Shown here one piece after another: positions 34,726 to 44,781 of a DNA stretch of 64,000 nucleotides; the first letter of the stretch is position 1; each line of letters begins with the position of its first letter. The translations under genes and the position numbers were made by a program. Under the pieces are notes generated by a model, which was given only the letters and a program-made list of their open reading frames with translations, was not told the DNA's origin and ran no database searches. Origin of the DNA: Enterovibrio norvegicus FF-33 (GTDB lineage Bacteria > Pseudomonadota > Gammaproteobacteria > Enterobacterales > Vibrionaceae); assembly GCF_000286835.2 (NCBI RefSeq), contig NZ_AJYD02000038.1, forward strand, positions 671,056 through 735,055. The letters run 5' to 3'.

Positions 34726-35289
34726 ATGTTTACATTTGACGATATTCGTTTGCGTCCCGCCAAAACCGAAGAGCGGGATCATCTCTGGCACTTTATCTAT
34801 GTGGACAATGAGTGGAAAGCGCACGACGCGCCTTACTTTCCCTTAGAGCATCAATCAAAATTTCAATTTCGCCGCCATCTGTTTAAGCGCCTCAAAGAAG
34901 CGAAAACCGCCATGGTGATTGATTATCAAGGAGAGGCGGTCGGATATCTTTCTTGCTATTGGGAAGAGCAATCCACGCGTTGGTTAGAAGTAGGCATTAC
35001 CATTTTTGCATCTACACATTGGGGTAAACAAATTGGCCGTAAAGCACTGACCTTGTGGATCTCTCATCTTTTTGAATACTACGACGTAGAGCGCATCGGC
35101 CTCACCACTTGGTCTGGCAACCCCCGCATGATGAAATGTGCCAGTGCATTAGGTATGCAAGAAGAAGGGCGCATTCGCAAAGTGCGTTTCTACCAAGGGG
35201 AGTATTTTGATTCACTGCGTTATGGCGTACTGCGTGACGAATGGCAGTCTCTGCAACAATCAGCCTGTGGGCTTCGAAGTGTGGGGTGA
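34726..35289 (+). CDS. GNAT acetyltransferase (RimJ/RimL type)
   Basis: A 187-residue N-acetyltransferase. The acetyl-CoA pyrophosphate loop is HWGKQIGRKAL (about 104-114), followed by RIGLTTWSGNPRMMKCASALGMQEEGRIRK, the typical beta6/alpha4 segment of RimJ/RimL-like enzymes. The start at 34726 is chosen because AAGGAG lies immediately upstream, within the reach of the previous in-frame ATG (34711). Substrate unknown. A parS2 site follows directly after the stop. Confidence 0.85.
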   Translation: MFTFDDIRLRPAKTEERDHLWHFIYVDNEWKAHDAPYFPLEHQSKFQFRRHLFKRLKEAKTAMVIDYQGEAVGYLSCYWEEQSTRWLEVGITIFASTHWGKQIGRKALTLWISHLFEYYDVERIGLTTWSGNPRMMKCASALGMQEEGRIRKVRFYQGEYFDSLRYGVLRDEWQSLQQSACGLRSVG

Positions 35290-35304
35290 TTTTACACTGT
35301 AAAA
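35290..35304. other. parS: parS2 centromere site
   Basis: TTTTACACTGTAAAA, exact in the fixed positions and with a C centre, begins at the base after the GNAT stop codon. About 18 kb from ori2. Confidence 0.9.
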
Positions 35305-35463
35305 GGGAGTAACCTTTTGCTCCCTTGTACTGGCTCAATCCCCTCACCGATAACCGTTACACAGGCAATCCAGAGAAATATTCTATGTTCGTTATGTTGC
35401 CCTAGAGAGGCCAACTGCTAGAATCACGGCTTACAATAACAATTCAAAAGAAAGTGAATCACC

Positions 35464-36303
35464 ATGAAATTGGAAGCCGTCGATTTCAACGCGCCTGATG
35501 CCGCTGCGCGTTTCGTTGAATCCCTCCGTGAGACAGGATTTGGCGTACTCAAAAACCACCCTATTAGCCAAGATCTAGTGGCTTCAATCTATGAGCATTG
35601 GCAGCAATTTTTTGACAGTGAAGACAAAGCGAACTTTCGTTTTCACCCTCAAAGCCAAGATGGTTTTTTCCCATCAGATGTGTCTGAAGTGGCAAAAGGT
35701 CAAAAGAAAAAAGACATCAAAGAGTTCTTTCATTATTACCCTTGGGGTCAGTGTCCTGAAACACTTAAGGACGAGCTGCAAGATTACTATGAACAGGCCA
35801 ATGGGCTTGCACAACAGCTACTTGCGTGGGTTGAAACCCACTCTCCTGAAGACGTATCCGCACGATATTCGCAGTCGCTGTCGAGCATGATAGACGGCAG
35901 CGATAAAACCTTGCTCCGTGTGTTGCACTATCCGCCAATGCTCGGGAATGAAGAACCTGACGCGATTCGTGCTGCCGCGCATGAAGATATTAACTTGCTC
36001 ACTATCTTGCCTGCCGCCAATGAGCCTGGCCTGCAAGTGCTTGGGAAGGAAGGGGAATGGTTAGATGTCCCATGTGATTTTGGCAACATCATTATTAATA
36101 TTGGCGATATGTTGCAGGAAGCATCAGGCGGTTACTTTCCATCAACCACACACCGTGTGGTGAACCCAGAAGGTGCGGACATGAGCAAGTCTCGCATTTC
36201 ATTGCCTTTGTTCCTGCATCCAAAGCCTGAAGTGGTGCTTTCTGAGCGTTATACTGCTCACCGTTATTTGATGGAGCGCCTGCGCGAACTTGGCCTGATT
36301 TAA
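35464..36303 (+). CDS. 2-oxoglutarate/Fe(II) oxygenase, isopenicillin N synthase family
   Basis: A 279-residue soluble dioxygenase. The iron-binding facial triad is His173 and Asp175 (AAHEDINLLTILPA) and His230 (STTHRVVNP); the RxS motif for 2-oxoglutarate is in SKSRISLPLF (about Arg243). The N-terminal DIOX_N part (about 1-110) is present. Single-gene unit with its own terminator. Common in marine gamma-proteobacteria with unknown substrate. Confidence in the family is high, in function low. Confidence 0.88.
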   Translation: MKLEAVDFNAPDAAARFVESLRETGFGVLKNHPISQDLVASIYEHWQQFFDSEDKANFRFHPQSQDGFFPSDVSEVAKGQKKKDIKEFFHYYPWGQCPETLKDELQDYYEQANGLAQQLLAWVETHSPEDVSARYSQSLSSMIDGSDKTLLRVLHYPPMLGNEEPDAIRAAAHEDINLLTILPAANEPGLQVLGKEGEWLDVPCDFGNIIINIGDMLQEASGGYFPSTTHRVVNPEGADMSKSRISLPLFLHPKPEVVLSERYTAHRYLMERLRELGLI

Positions 36304-36330
36304 TCTCCGCCACCACGTGCCCGCGAGACA

Positions 36331-36357
36331 AAAAGCCAGCGAAATGCTGGCTTTTTT
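36331..36357 (+). terminator. Rho-independent terminator after the oxygenase gene
   Basis: AAAAGCCAGC-GAAAT-GCTGGCTTTTTT, 28 bp past the stop. Confidence 0.9.
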
Positions 36358-36499
36358 GATCCGCCACAAAATGCTTGTTGAACAAGCATTTTGATGTTGC
36401 TTGGATAGTCGGCAAATAAGATTGATTTAAAACGAGTAAAGGGAGGAAGAATGTAGGACGTCGACTAGTATTCTATAAGAGGATACGGGAGTCTCATTA

Positions 36500-38932
36500 A
36501 TGCAAAAGTCATTTTTATCAAACTTGAAGCGAGCCATGGGTAGTGTGATTGGCTCTCACACTGACGTTGGAAGCGATGCCAATGCCAAGATCGCTGCGCT
36601 TGATAAGTCGATTGCGATCATTGAATTCGACCCTTCGGGCCATATTCTATTTGCGAACGAGAATTTTCTCAAAGTCATGGGTTACGGCCTTGAGCAAATC
36701 GTCGGGAAGCATCATTCGATGTTCGTTGACCCCGCTTATGCAAAATCCATGGAATATCGTGATTTTTGGGCCAAATTGGCGAATGGTAAATCGTTTTCCT
36801 CCGAGTACAAACGCGTGGGGAATAATGGGGTGAATGTCTGGATTCAGGCATCGTATACGCCGGTTTATTCTGCTGAGGGTAGCGTGAGGAAAGTGGTGAA
36901 ATTTGTCACTGATATCACGCAAGATAAAAACAAAAATCTTGATTACTCAGGCCAAATCAATGCCATAAATCGTAGTCAAGGTGTCATCGAATTTGATATG
37001 AAAGGAAACATCCTCAACGCCAATGATAATTTCCTTGGTGTGGTGGGATATACGCGAGAGGAAATCGTTGGTAAGCATCATTCGATGTTTGTGGAGTCTG
37101 ACTATGCTCGTTCAACAGAATACCGACAGTTTTGGGAACTTCTGGCGACTGGTGAGTTTCAGAGTGCGCAATATAAGCGTCTAGGAAAAGGCGGTAAAGA
37201 GGTGTGGATTAGCGCATCTTACAACCCTATTCTGGATGAGGATGGTAAACCCTTTAAAGTTGTTAAGTTCGCCACTGACATTACTGTGCACAAGTTGCGA
37301 AACGCTGATTTTGCGGGTCAAGTTGCAGCAATTGGTAAGTCACAGGCGGTGATTGAATTTAATCTCGACGGCACTATTCGCCAGGCAAACGACAATTTCC
37401 TTAATGCTGTGGGTTATCGATTAGAAGAAATCGAAGGTAAACATCATTCTATGTTTGTTGGCCGTGAGCAACGAGACTCCCAAGAATATAAGAATTTTTG
37501 GAAAAAGCTTGGTAGCGGCGAATTTCAGGCTGGCGAGTACAAGCGAATTGGTAAAGGAGGCAAAGAAATATGGATACAAGCCTCTTACAATCCCATCCTG
37601 GATGCATCGGGTCGACCCTTCAAAGTTGTTAAGTATGCCTCTGATGTGACGGCACAAAAATTAAAAAACTCAGACTTTGAAGGTCAAATTGAAGCCATTG
37701 GAAAATCCCAAGCGGTCATTGAATTTGACATGGACGGCACGATTCGCCATGCCAATGATAATTTCTTAAACGCGATGGGATATACGCTGAAAGAAGTTCA
37801 AGGGCGTCATCACTCTCTTTTCGTTGATCAACAGGAAAGTGGTTCGCGTGAATACAAAGCCTTTTGGGAAAAACTCAATCGCGGTGAATTTGAAAGTGCC
37901 GAGTTTCGACGTATTGCTAAAGGCGGCCGCGAAGTGTGGATTCAGGCCTCGTACAACCCCATTCGCGATATGAATGGAAAACCAATTAAAGTCGTCAAAT
38001 ACGCGACCGATATCACGTCGAAAAAACGCGCAGTGTCCTTGATCAGTGATTGTCTATTGTCGCTCTCCAAGGGGGATCTTAATCACACGGTGGGGGAGAC
38101 GTTGGATGCAGAATTTGAACCTGTTCGTAATGCGCTTAATTCAACCATTGACCACCTCAACAAGTTGGTTACAGATATTGTCCGAGGATCTAACTCTGTG
38201 GGCAGTGGCGCGCGCGAGATAAAGTTAGGTACAACTGACTTAAGCGACCGCACTGAATCTCAAGCAGCCAGCTTGGAGGAAACGGCAGCGAGTATGCAAG
38301 AAATCACTGCTACGGTTCAGCAGAATGCAGATACGTCTCAAAGTGCTGTGATGTTGGCCAATGAAGCCACGCAAAAAGCAGAACGCGGCGGTAAAGTGGT
38401 GCTTGAGGCAGTCGGTGCGATGGCTGAGATCGAAAAATCCAGTAAGCAGATTTCTGACATCATTGGCGTTATCAATGAAATCGCCTTCCAGACAAACCTT
38501 TTGGCGCTGAATGCGGCGGTGGAAGCTGCGCGTGCCGGCGAGCAAGGACGCGGTTTTGCGGTGGTTGCTGGAGAGGTGCGTAACCTCGCTCAACGAAGCG
38601 CCAAAGCCTCGATTGAAATCAAAGAGCTGATCAATGCCAGTGTCAATAAAACCAAAGACGGCACACATTTGGTGAGAGAGTCGGGTAATAATTTGGTCGA
38701 AATTGTTGATGCCATTAAGAGTGTATCTAAGTTGATTGGCGACATGAGCACGGCCACTCAGGAGCAATCACAAGGCATTGGCGAGATTAACCGCGCGGTG
38801 ACTGAAATGGATAATATGACGCAGCAAAACGCGGGTTTGGCTGAGGAAACCACGGCAGCCAGTGAGAACTTACTCGCTGAGGCGGAAAGTTTGCTTGAAC
38901 TGGTTACCTTCTTTAAAACTCGTGCAAGTTAG
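36500..38932 (+). CDS. Soluble chemoreceptor with four tandem PAS domains
   Basis: An 810-residue methyl-accepting chemotaxis protein without membrane segments. Four PAS domains, each of the form IEF-DG-I--AN-NFL--GY, start near residues 38, 160, 282 and 404 with an exact 122-residue period; a signalling domain follows (about 515-810), with the hairpin tip [44 protein letters not shown] domains of this type usually bind heme, flavin or small ligands; no ligand is evident here. GGGAG precedes the ATG. It should form arrays with CheA/CheW encoded elsewhere. A terminator follows. Confidence 0.92.
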   Translation: MQKSFLSNLKRAMGSVIGSHTDVGSDANAKIAALDKSIAIIEFDPSGHILFANENFLKVMGYGLEQIVGKHHSMFVDPAYAKSMEYRDFWAKLANGKSFSSEYKRVGNNGVNVWIQASYTPVYSAEGSVRKVVKFVTDITQDKNKNLDYSGQINAINRSQGVIEFDMKGNILNANDNFLGVVGYTREEIVGKHHSMFVESDYARSTEYRQFWELLATGEFQSAQYKRLGKGGKEVWISASYNPILDEDGKPFKVVKFATDITVHKLRNADFAGQVAAIGKSQAVIEFNLDGTIRQANDNFLNAVGYRLEEIEGKHHSMFVGREQRDSQEYKNFWKKLGSGEFQAGEYKRIGKGGKEIWIQASYNPILDASGRPFKVVKYASDVTAQKLKNSDFEGQIEAIGKSQAVIEFDMDGTIRHANDNFLNAMGYTLKEVQGRHHSLFVDQQESGSREYKAFWEKLNRGEFESAEFRRIAKGGREVWIQASYNPIRDMNGKPIKVVKYATDITSKKRAVSLISDCLLSLSKGDLNHTVGETLDAEFEPVRNALNSTIDHLNKLVTDIVRGSNSVGSGAREIKLGTTDLSDRTESQAASLEETAASMQEITATVQQNADTSQSAVMLANEATQKAERGGKVVLEAVGAMAEIEKSSKQISDIIGVINEIAFQTNLLALNAAVEAARAGEQGRGFAVVAGEVRNLAQRSAKASIEIKELINASVNKTKDGTHLVRESGNNLVEIVDAIKSVSKLIGDMSTATQEQSQGIGEINRAVTEMDNMTQQNAGLAEETTAASENLLAEAESLLELVTFFKTRAS
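36609..38020 (+). repeat. Four-fold 366-bp tandem repeat encoding PAS domains
   Basis: The anchor IEF falls at residues 41, 163, 285 and 407, so the DNA period is exactly 366 bp with no indel between units. Repeats 3 and 4 are the most alike, for example QAVIEF...DGTIR.AND.FLNA.GY. The pattern points to recent duplication or repeated homogenisation. Confidence 0.85.
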
Positions 38933-38955
38933 TAAGCTGCATATGAAAAATAAAG

Positions 38956-38978
38956 AAGCGGGCGAAAGCCCGCTTTTT
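38956..38978 (+). terminator. Rho-independent terminator after the four-PAS chemoreceptor
   Basis: AAGCGGGC-GAAA-GCCCGCTT followed by Ts, 24 bp past the stop. Confidence 0.9.
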
Positions 38979-39047
38979 GTTTGCTTGATGACAAGGCTGA
39001 GGTATTGAAACACCCTCCGTGAAGACTTGATAGGCTAGCTACGCCTA

Positions 39048-41984
39048 TTATTCGTCGTCTTCACCGTTATTGTCTTCTTCGACTTCTTCCCTTTGATTAT
39101 CGCCGTCAATACAAACCGTGTCGCCTTCATCTTCATCGAAGATCAGGTGGTCAGCGCTGCCGCCAGAGAGGGCGGTGTTGTTTTTGCGTGTTGGCATTTC
39201 GTTTTCTGGCAGATTAAAGAACGCCACCATTTCAGTCATGTCCTGAGAAAGATTCCACATGCCTTCACTGGCGGTGGTAGCTTCCTCTACTAAGGAGGCA
39301 TTTTGCTGCGTCATATTGTCCATTTTGGTGATGGACAAATTGACTTGCTCAATGCCGACGCTTTGTTCTTGCGCCGCATCTGAAATCTCTTCCATTTTAC
39401 TGCCAACATCCTCGACCATTGAAACGATTTCCGTCAGTGTTTTTCCAGATTCACTCACTAAATCTGAGCCAGTGGCGACTTTCTTTTTACTCGCTTCAAT
39501 CAGCTCTTTTATCTCCTTCGCGGCACTGGCGGAACGCTGTGCCAGGTTACGAACCTCCCCTGCAACCACCGCAAAACCGCGTCCTTGTTCACCGGCTCTT
39601 GCCGCCTCAACCGCTGCATTGAGTGCCAATAAATTAGTCTGGAAGGCGATTTCATCAATCACGCCGATGATCTCAGCAATTTCGTTGCTTGCATCTCTAA
39701 TTTCATCCATGGCGGCAATCGTTCTTGAAACCGCATTGCCACCTTCTCGCGCCTTAGCCCGTGCTTTCATGCTCACCATTTTGGTGGAAAAGGCATTCTC
39801 GGCACTTTGTTTCACCGTGCCTGTCATTTGCTCCATGCTCGCCGCGGTTGACTGCAAAGAAGAGGCCTGCAATTCAGTCCGCATGCTTAAATCCTGATTG
39901 CCAGCAACTATCTCGCGCGAGGAGATAGAAACTGTAGAGGCGGTGTCACGAATGCTTTGGATAACCTCCGTGAGTTTATCGATGGTCTGGTTGGTGTCTT
40001 TTTTGAGCTGAGCAAGTCGGCCGCTGTAGGATCTCTGCATGCGCTGAGTGAGGTCACCTTTTGCCATGGCAGCGAGAATGTGCTGCATGTCAGCCAACGA
40101 AAGTTCGACGTTCTCTGTCAGTGCGTTGAGACCTTCCGCCAAGTTGTAGAAAAAGCCCTCTTTTCCAGCCATTTCGATGCGGCCACTAAAATCTCCTCGG
40201 GTGGCGCCCGAAATCACCTCTGCGATTTCGCGCTCAATGGCGACTTCGGCGGTGCGATCTTTCCACTCAATCACAGTACCAATACGATCACCGGCTAAAC
40301 CAATCATGGGCATCGCATTGATTGACATGACTCTATCGCCAACAAAAAATTCACTCCTGAATGGCGTGGTTAGTTTCGCAAGAATGTTCTGCTGCTTGGA
40401 GGGGACGCGATGGAATACATCAATATGTTCACCGATAATTTTTGACGGATTAAAGTTCTTTATCTCTTTACCAAAATCATCCTGGGCATCGATGAGCATA
40501 TTTTTAGCGGCATCATTGAGATAGATGATTTGATTGCTGCTGTTGGCCAGCATGATGTTATTTGATACGCAATCTAGTGCCTGACGGACCTGCGCATTCT
40601 CTTCAGCAATGTCTTTTGATGCTTCTTCGGCTTCTCGTTTAGCATGTTCTGCAAGTTCGGCGTTGTTTAAGGAGCGGTTTGTTGCTTCTTTGATTGAAAG
40701 CAGATCGCCGCGATAATCGCCTTGGATTCGAATGCTAAGATCACCTTCAGAAATCTTCGCCATCACGGTATTGATTTCACTCAAGGCACTTTGTGTGGCG
40801 GTCATGAGTGAATTAAATGCCTCAGAGGACTGGCTAATTTCATCGTTTCCTTTGACGTCCAGCCGAAGAGAGTAATCCCCGCATCTTGATACGGTCTTGA
40901 GGCTTTTTGTCATACGGATCAACGGAGAAGTGACTGATCGCGTAATTAAAAACGCTACCAATATGCCTAAAATAATACCAAAAAATCCCGTTAGCTTGAG
41001 AACCGTTCCAATCTCTTTATTGAGCGAGTTGAGTTTTTCTACCTCATTTTTTAACGCCTCGTTTTGTAGTTCTACAATTTCGCCGATGAGCACGAGAGAT
41101 AGGGTGGCAAGCGGGGAGGCCTTGGTTCCCAATAGGTATTGCGACATGTTCCATTGGTCGGAATCTCGTACCGCAAACAGTTGCATTACGACGGGTGAAA
41201 ACTGGTCTCGATAACCAGCATAGTCATTGTAATATCGCACTTGTTCACGTGTTAGCAGGTGCTTATGTTCTTCGAGTGTATCGAAGAGGATCGTATTTGT
41301 GGTCCACTGTTGTGAAAACGTCGATTTAAAGGCTGGGTCACCACTGAGTAAATAGGATTGAATAGAGGCGAGACCGAGAGAAAATGAAGCACTGGACTCG
41401 GCGAACAGCCCGAGCAATTCTTTTCTTTTTGGCGTTGCAGGTAATCCTCGTTCAATCGAAGTTAGGCGATTAATCGAGTCAATCAGCTCTACAACAATCG
41501 GTTCGCCTTGCTGGGCGTAGATTTTCATGGCCGGTTGTTCGTCAACCGTGTGGGCAATGCGTTCCGCGTCATCTTGTGCTGCGCGATATTGTCTTAGACT
41601 TTCTGTCAACGTGGCGAGCTTCTCTTTGTAGCCATTCATTTGTTGATGTTCGCTTTCGATTTCCGAATCAAGCACTTTTAATTGTTTATCTATGCTTTCC
41701 CATACTGCTTGGCGTTCCTCCTTGAATTCAGGGTTTCCCAAAACCAAGTACCCACGCAAGATGGCCAGTGATTTATTCACCTCTGCAACGAGTTGATGGC
41801 TCGCCAAGGAGGCCGAAAATGTCGATCCGACGAGCTCTTGTTCAACATGTTGAACGTCCGTTAGCCGAGTGCTGGATAAGGTGACAGCAGCAACCAAAAT
41901 GGCGAGGACCAAACCAAAGCCTAATGCGAGGCGCTTTCCAATCGTGTAGCGAAAGTGTTTATAATTCATTGATTGTTCACTCAT
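39048..41984 (-). CDS. Membrane chemoreceptor with large periplasmic sensor, PAS and two HAMP-like segments
   Basis: A 978-residue methyl-accepting chemotaxis protein. TM1 (about 17-38), a roughly 290-residue mostly helical periplasmic domain, TM2 (about 333-353), HAMP (about 355-410), a PAS-like region (about 455-585), a second HAMP-like stretch (about 590-690) and the signalling domain with the conserved [21 protein letters not shown] tip (about 775-795). The C-terminus is unusually acidic ([13 protein letters not shown]) with no CheR-docking pentapeptide. The start at 41984 overlaps the upstream secreted-protein gene by 8 bp; 41969 is an alternative. The overlap suggests the two proteins work together. 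Confidence 0.88.
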   Translation of the reverse strand: MSEQSMNYKHFRYTIGKRLALGFGLVLAILVAAVTLSSTRLTDVQHVEQELVGSTFSASLASHQLVAEVNKSLAILRGYLVLGNPEFKEERQAVWESIDKQLKVLDSEIESEHQQMNGYKEKLATLTESLRQYRAAQDDAERIAHTVDEQPAMKIYAQQGEPIVVELIDSINRLTSIERGLPATPKRKELLGLFAESSASFSLGLASIQSYLLSGDPAFKSTFSQQWTTNTILFDTLEEHKHLLTREQVRYYNDYAGYRDQFSPVVMQLFAVRDSDQWNMSQYLLGTKASPLATLSLVLIGEIVELQNEALKNEVEKLNSLNKEIGTVLKLTGFFGIILGILVAFLITRSVTSPLIRMTKSLKTVSRCGDYSLRLDVKGNDEISQSSEAFNSLMTATQSALSEINTVMAKISEGDLSIRIQGDYRGDLLSIKEATNRSLNNAELAEHAKREAEEASKDIAEENAQVRQALDCVSNNIMLANSSNQIIYLNDAAKNMLIDAQDDFGKEIKNFNPSKIIGEHIDVFHRVPSKQQNILAKLTTPFRSEFFVGDRVMSINAMPMIGLAGDRIGTVIEWKDRTAEVAIEREIAEVISGATRGDFSGRIEMAGKEGFFYNLAEGLNALTENVELSLADMQHILAAMAKGDLTQRMQRSYSGRLAQLKKDTNQTIDKLTEVIQSIRDTASTVSISSREIVAGNQDLSMRTELQASSLQSTAASMEQMTGTVKQSAENAFSTKMVSMKARAKAREGGNAVSRTIAAMDEIRDASNEIAEIIGVIDEIAFQTNLLALNAAVEAARAGEQGRGFAVVAGEVRNLAQRSASAAKEIKELIEASKKKVATGSDLVSESGKTLTEIVSMVEDVGSKMEEISDAAQEQSVGIEQVNLSITKMDNMTQQNASLVEEATTASEGMWNLSQDMTEMVAFFNLPENEMPTRKNNTALSGGSADHLIFDEDEGDTVCIDGDNQREEVEEDNNGEDDE

Positions 41985-42600
41985 CCAGTTTGCTCTGTTC
42001 ACCGACCAACACTGTCAGTTTTCTGTGGATCAAGTCGACAAGGGCGTAGACATCGGAGGGGGTTCTGGTGCGCTCATAATGACGATGAGAGTAAAAGTCA
42101 CCAAAACTGTTATGTGGTTCAAGTGTTGCGAGGATCGTTGACAACGAATCTAAACAGGCACCCGCTAACAAAAAGACTTCTGCGGGAATGGCTTCGCTTC
42201 CTTGTCGTTTCACACGCTTGATAACGGGTGTGCCCACTTGTTTAGCAAACAGATCGATATCGTCGCCCAATTTTGCCAATGCAAGAAAGACTTGCTCTGG
42301 CCGGTAGTTTTTTACCGGGATAACATTTCGTGGCAAAGAGCTTGAGATCTTGGGTTTGTATCGATAGGCATAGTGCATCACCATTGAATCAATGTTTTTG
42401 ACCAAGGAATAGACTTGTGTCGGAGTTAGCTCGCCATATAGGTCGGAGTAACCATATTCAGTTTGGTTTGTCGTCGTATTACTTTCTGCGGCTAGACCAT
42501 AAGAAGAGATAAAACAGAAAAGCAACATTCCGTTAATTACCGTGCCTCGCAGCGTAAATTGCGGACTTGAGTGATGTTGATTCAACATGGATTGCTTCAT
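41977..42600 (-). CDS. Secreted protein of four ~40-residue helical repeats, coupled to a chemoreceptor
   Basis: A 207-residue protein I do not recognise. A signal peptide (hydrophobic 22-37, cleavage after GLAA near 38) sends it to the periplasm. Four copies of the motif P-x-[QED]-V-[YF]-x-[LA]-[VAL] start at Pro60, Pro101, Pro139 and Pro181, each leading into an amphipathic helix, so it is probably a bundle of helical hairpin repeats. One cysteine pair is possible (none conserved in the repeats). Its stop overlaps the start of the chemoreceptor gene by 8 bp. A periplasmic ligand-binding or co-receptor role is inferred from this coupling only. Confidence 0.75.
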   Translation of the reverse strand: MKQSMLNQHHSSPQFTLRGTVINGMLLFCFISSYGLAAESNTTTNQTEYGYSDLYGELTPTQVYSLVKNIDSMVMHYAYRYKPKISSSLPRNVIPVKNYRPEQVFLALAKLGDDIDLFAKQVGTPVIKRVKRQGSEAIPAEVFLLAGACLDSLSTILATLEPHNSFGDFYSHRHYERTRTPSDVYALVDLIHRKLTVLVGEQSKLDE

Positions 42601-42783
42601 TCCTTGCCTTATCTTTTATTAACAATAAGAAACATGATTCAAAAATTAGCCTTGGCTCACATTTGAGTTTAGACGTAATTCACGTAAACGCGTGTTTCAA
42701 CACACCATCAGAACAAGGGGGCAAGGAAATAGACAGGTTAAGTAAAAAGCGGTGAATATTGAGGCTGTTGGATGTGGTTGAGT

Positions 42784-43674
42784 TTAGGTATTCACGTCAT
42801 CTTGGGAGGAAATTTGCTGCAACCAGCGACCGAGTTGCAGAATTTCAGGTTGACGCGCGCGGTGCTTTTTATACACAAAGTACAGGCTGTCACCGGTGGG
42901 CATTTCATGCATGGGGATCCGCACCAGCTGCTCGCGGTCTATTTCGTTCATGAAATAGTAATTTAAAAAGGTAATACCATGTTCATAGCGCGCCGCCTCG
43001 GTCGCAAGCAGCATGTGGCTGAACGAATGAATTTTTACGCTTTTTGGCAATGAAAATCCGCCCAACTTACACCACTGCGCCCAGTCGTTTTCCATTAATG
43101 AAGTGACAGATAATAATGGGTAATCCCATAGTGCTTCTGGCAACGGCTTGTCTTTGATTTGTTGCCAAATTTTGTGGCTACAGACGGGGTATAAATATTC
43201 TTTGTAAAGCAAATCGTACTGGTAGTTTCGCCCTGGCTCGAAATCGATAATAAAGCAGTCTGCCAGCTTATCAGAGAGGTGAGGGTGGTCGGCAAACATT
43301 TCCAGTGCGAGGTCGATTTCAGGGTGTTTTTGTCGAAAATCAGATAATTGCGGCATCAGCCATTTCACCGCCAGTGAGCTGAATACGGCTAGTCGAAGTT
43401 GGCCAGACACGCCTTCTCTGACTTGATGGCTGGCGCGAGCGATGGCTTGCAATGGGTCAGCAACGTCATCGTAATAGCGCTGACCGACAGCAGTGAGTTG
43501 CAGTAAACGACCTTGGCGATCAAACAAAGATTCACCCAAAAAATCTTCCAATAAGCGGATCTGATGACTCACCGCGCTTTGTGTCACGCTCAAGCGTTCA
43601 GCCGCTTTAGAGAAGCTATTTAGACGGGCAACCACCTCAAAATATTGTACGGCACGTAGTGGTGGAAACTTCAT
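42784..43674 (-). CDS. LysR-family regulator (GcvA-like)
   Basis: A 296-residue LysR-type regulator. The winged helix occupies residues 1-60 (FEVVARLNSFSKAAERLSVTQSAVSHQIRLLE) and the effector-binding domain about 90-290. It most resembles the GcvA/AmpR branch by the LPPLRAVQYFEVVARL-type N-terminus. It is divergent from the DMT transporter gene, with about 116 bp between, so it probably controls that gene. Effector unknown. Confidence 0.9.
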   Translation of the reverse strand: MKFPPLRAVQYFEVVARLNSFSKAAERLSVTQSAVSHQIRLLEDFLGESLFDRQGRLLQLTAVGQRYYDDVADPLQAIARASHQVREGVSGQLRLAVFSSLAVKWLMPQLSDFRQKHPEIDLALEMFADHPHLSDKLADCFIIDFEPGRNYQYDLLYKEYLYPVCSHKIWQQIKDKPLPEALWDYPLLSVTSLMENDWAQWCKLGGFSLPKSVKIHSFSHMLLATEAARYEHGITFLNYYFMNEIDREQLVRIPMHEMPTGDSLYFVYKKHRARQPEILQLGRWLQQISSQDDVNT

Positions 43675-43790
43675 TATCTAAATAACTCATGAAAGAAGAA
43701 TTTTCATCATTATACGTCATGCTAAAGCGGCGCTAGTATGTGTTTTTGTGATCAATGTTTGATCCTCCATCACGAACCGGAGCCTTTATC

Positions 43791-44726
43791 GTGCGTACTA
43801 TTTCTGTTGGGTTGGCCATGACATTGTTGGTTCTTGGCAATCTCAGCGCGACGTTTTCCGACGCGCTTGTGAAAACCATGGAGGGTGGACCAGATGGGGC
43901 CATCTTCCAGTTTGCCCTATTTCGTCAGGTGTCTGCCGTTCTCATTTTGCTTCCTTTCTGTTTGACGGCGCCCGTAAAAAACCTGAAAAAAGGCTTAAAA
44001 TGGCATGCATTGCGTGCCCATATATGGCTACTTGGCGTGTTCTTTTCAGTGATTGCGCTGACGACCATGCCGCTGGCAACCGCGAACGCCATTTTCTATG
44101 CGGCACCACTGATCATGTTGTCATTGGCTGCAATTTTTTTGCGAGAGAAATTGTCCGCGCCGTCAATTATTGCTGCGGTGGTTGGGTTTATCGGCGTGCT
44201 CATTTTGGTGCGTCCGACAGAACTTGATTGGGGGGCGTCCTCTGCGCTGATTGTGGCGGTGACGCTGGCGGTCAACAACTTGTTGATCCCTAAAATCCCA
44301 CGTGAGCAAACGGTGTCTCAGACCTTGATGCTGCATAACCTGATTGGTATTCCCATCGCGTTTGCGCTGGCTTTGTATGAAGGCATGCCATTTAGCTTGG
44401 ATCTATTCTGGCGCGCGGCCGGTTCGACCGCATTCATCTTGGTCTATGCCGCCACCTGTGTGATTGCGTATCGCGCGGCGGAAAGCAACAAAATCGCCAG
44501 TGCGGAATACAGCGGCTTAGTCTGTGCGGTGGGTGTAGGTTTGGTGCTGTTTGGCGAAGTGCCCGACATGATCATGATCGTGGGTACGACCTTGATCGTG
44601 GTGCCATTGATTTGGTTGGCAGGGCGCGAGAAACACAAAGCACGCAAAGCCAAAAAAGCGGCAAGTTTAGCGGCAACATTGGCGGCAAATCAAAAAGTGA
44701 CAGAAGAAGCTATCGAACCCGCGTAA
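43791..44726 (+). CDS. EamA/DMT-family membrane transporter
   Basis: A 311-residue drug/metabolite transporter with ten predicted membrane segments in two EamA halves (about 10-140 and 150-280), ending in a basic cytoplasmic tail rich in Lys and Ala. A GTG start at 43791 is chosen because CCGGAG lies eight bases upstream; an ATG at 43755 in the same frame has none. It is likely an exporter of amino acids or metabolites. Probably controlled by the divergent LysR regulator. Substrate not determinable. Confidence 0.87.
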   Translation: MRTISVGLAMTLLVLGNLSATFSDALVKTMEGGPDGAIFQFALFRQVSAVLILLPFCLTAPVKNLKKGLKWHALRAHIWLLGVFFSVIALTTMPLATANAIFYAAPLIMLSLAAIFLREKLSAPSIIAAVVGFIGVLILVRPTELDWGASSALIVAVTLAVNNLLIPKIPREQTVSQTLMLHNLIGIPIAFALALYEGMPFSLDLFWRAAGSTAFILVYAATCVIAYRAAESNKIASAEYSGLVCAVGVGLVLFGEVPDMIMIVGTTLIVVPLIWLAGREKHKARKAKKAASLAATLAANQKVTEEAIEPA

Positions 44727-44740
44727 ACACCAAACTGCAC

Positions 44741-44781
44741 AAAAAACCACGCCAAGCGCTAATCGAGTGGCGTGGTTTTTT
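44741..44781. terminator. Bidirectional terminator between DMT transporter and LysR genes
   Basis: AAAAAACCACGCCA (44741-44754) and TGGCGTGGTTTTTT (44768-44781) pair perfectly. The right arm touches the stop codon of the convergent LysR gene, so the hairpin serves both transcripts. Confidence 0.88.
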
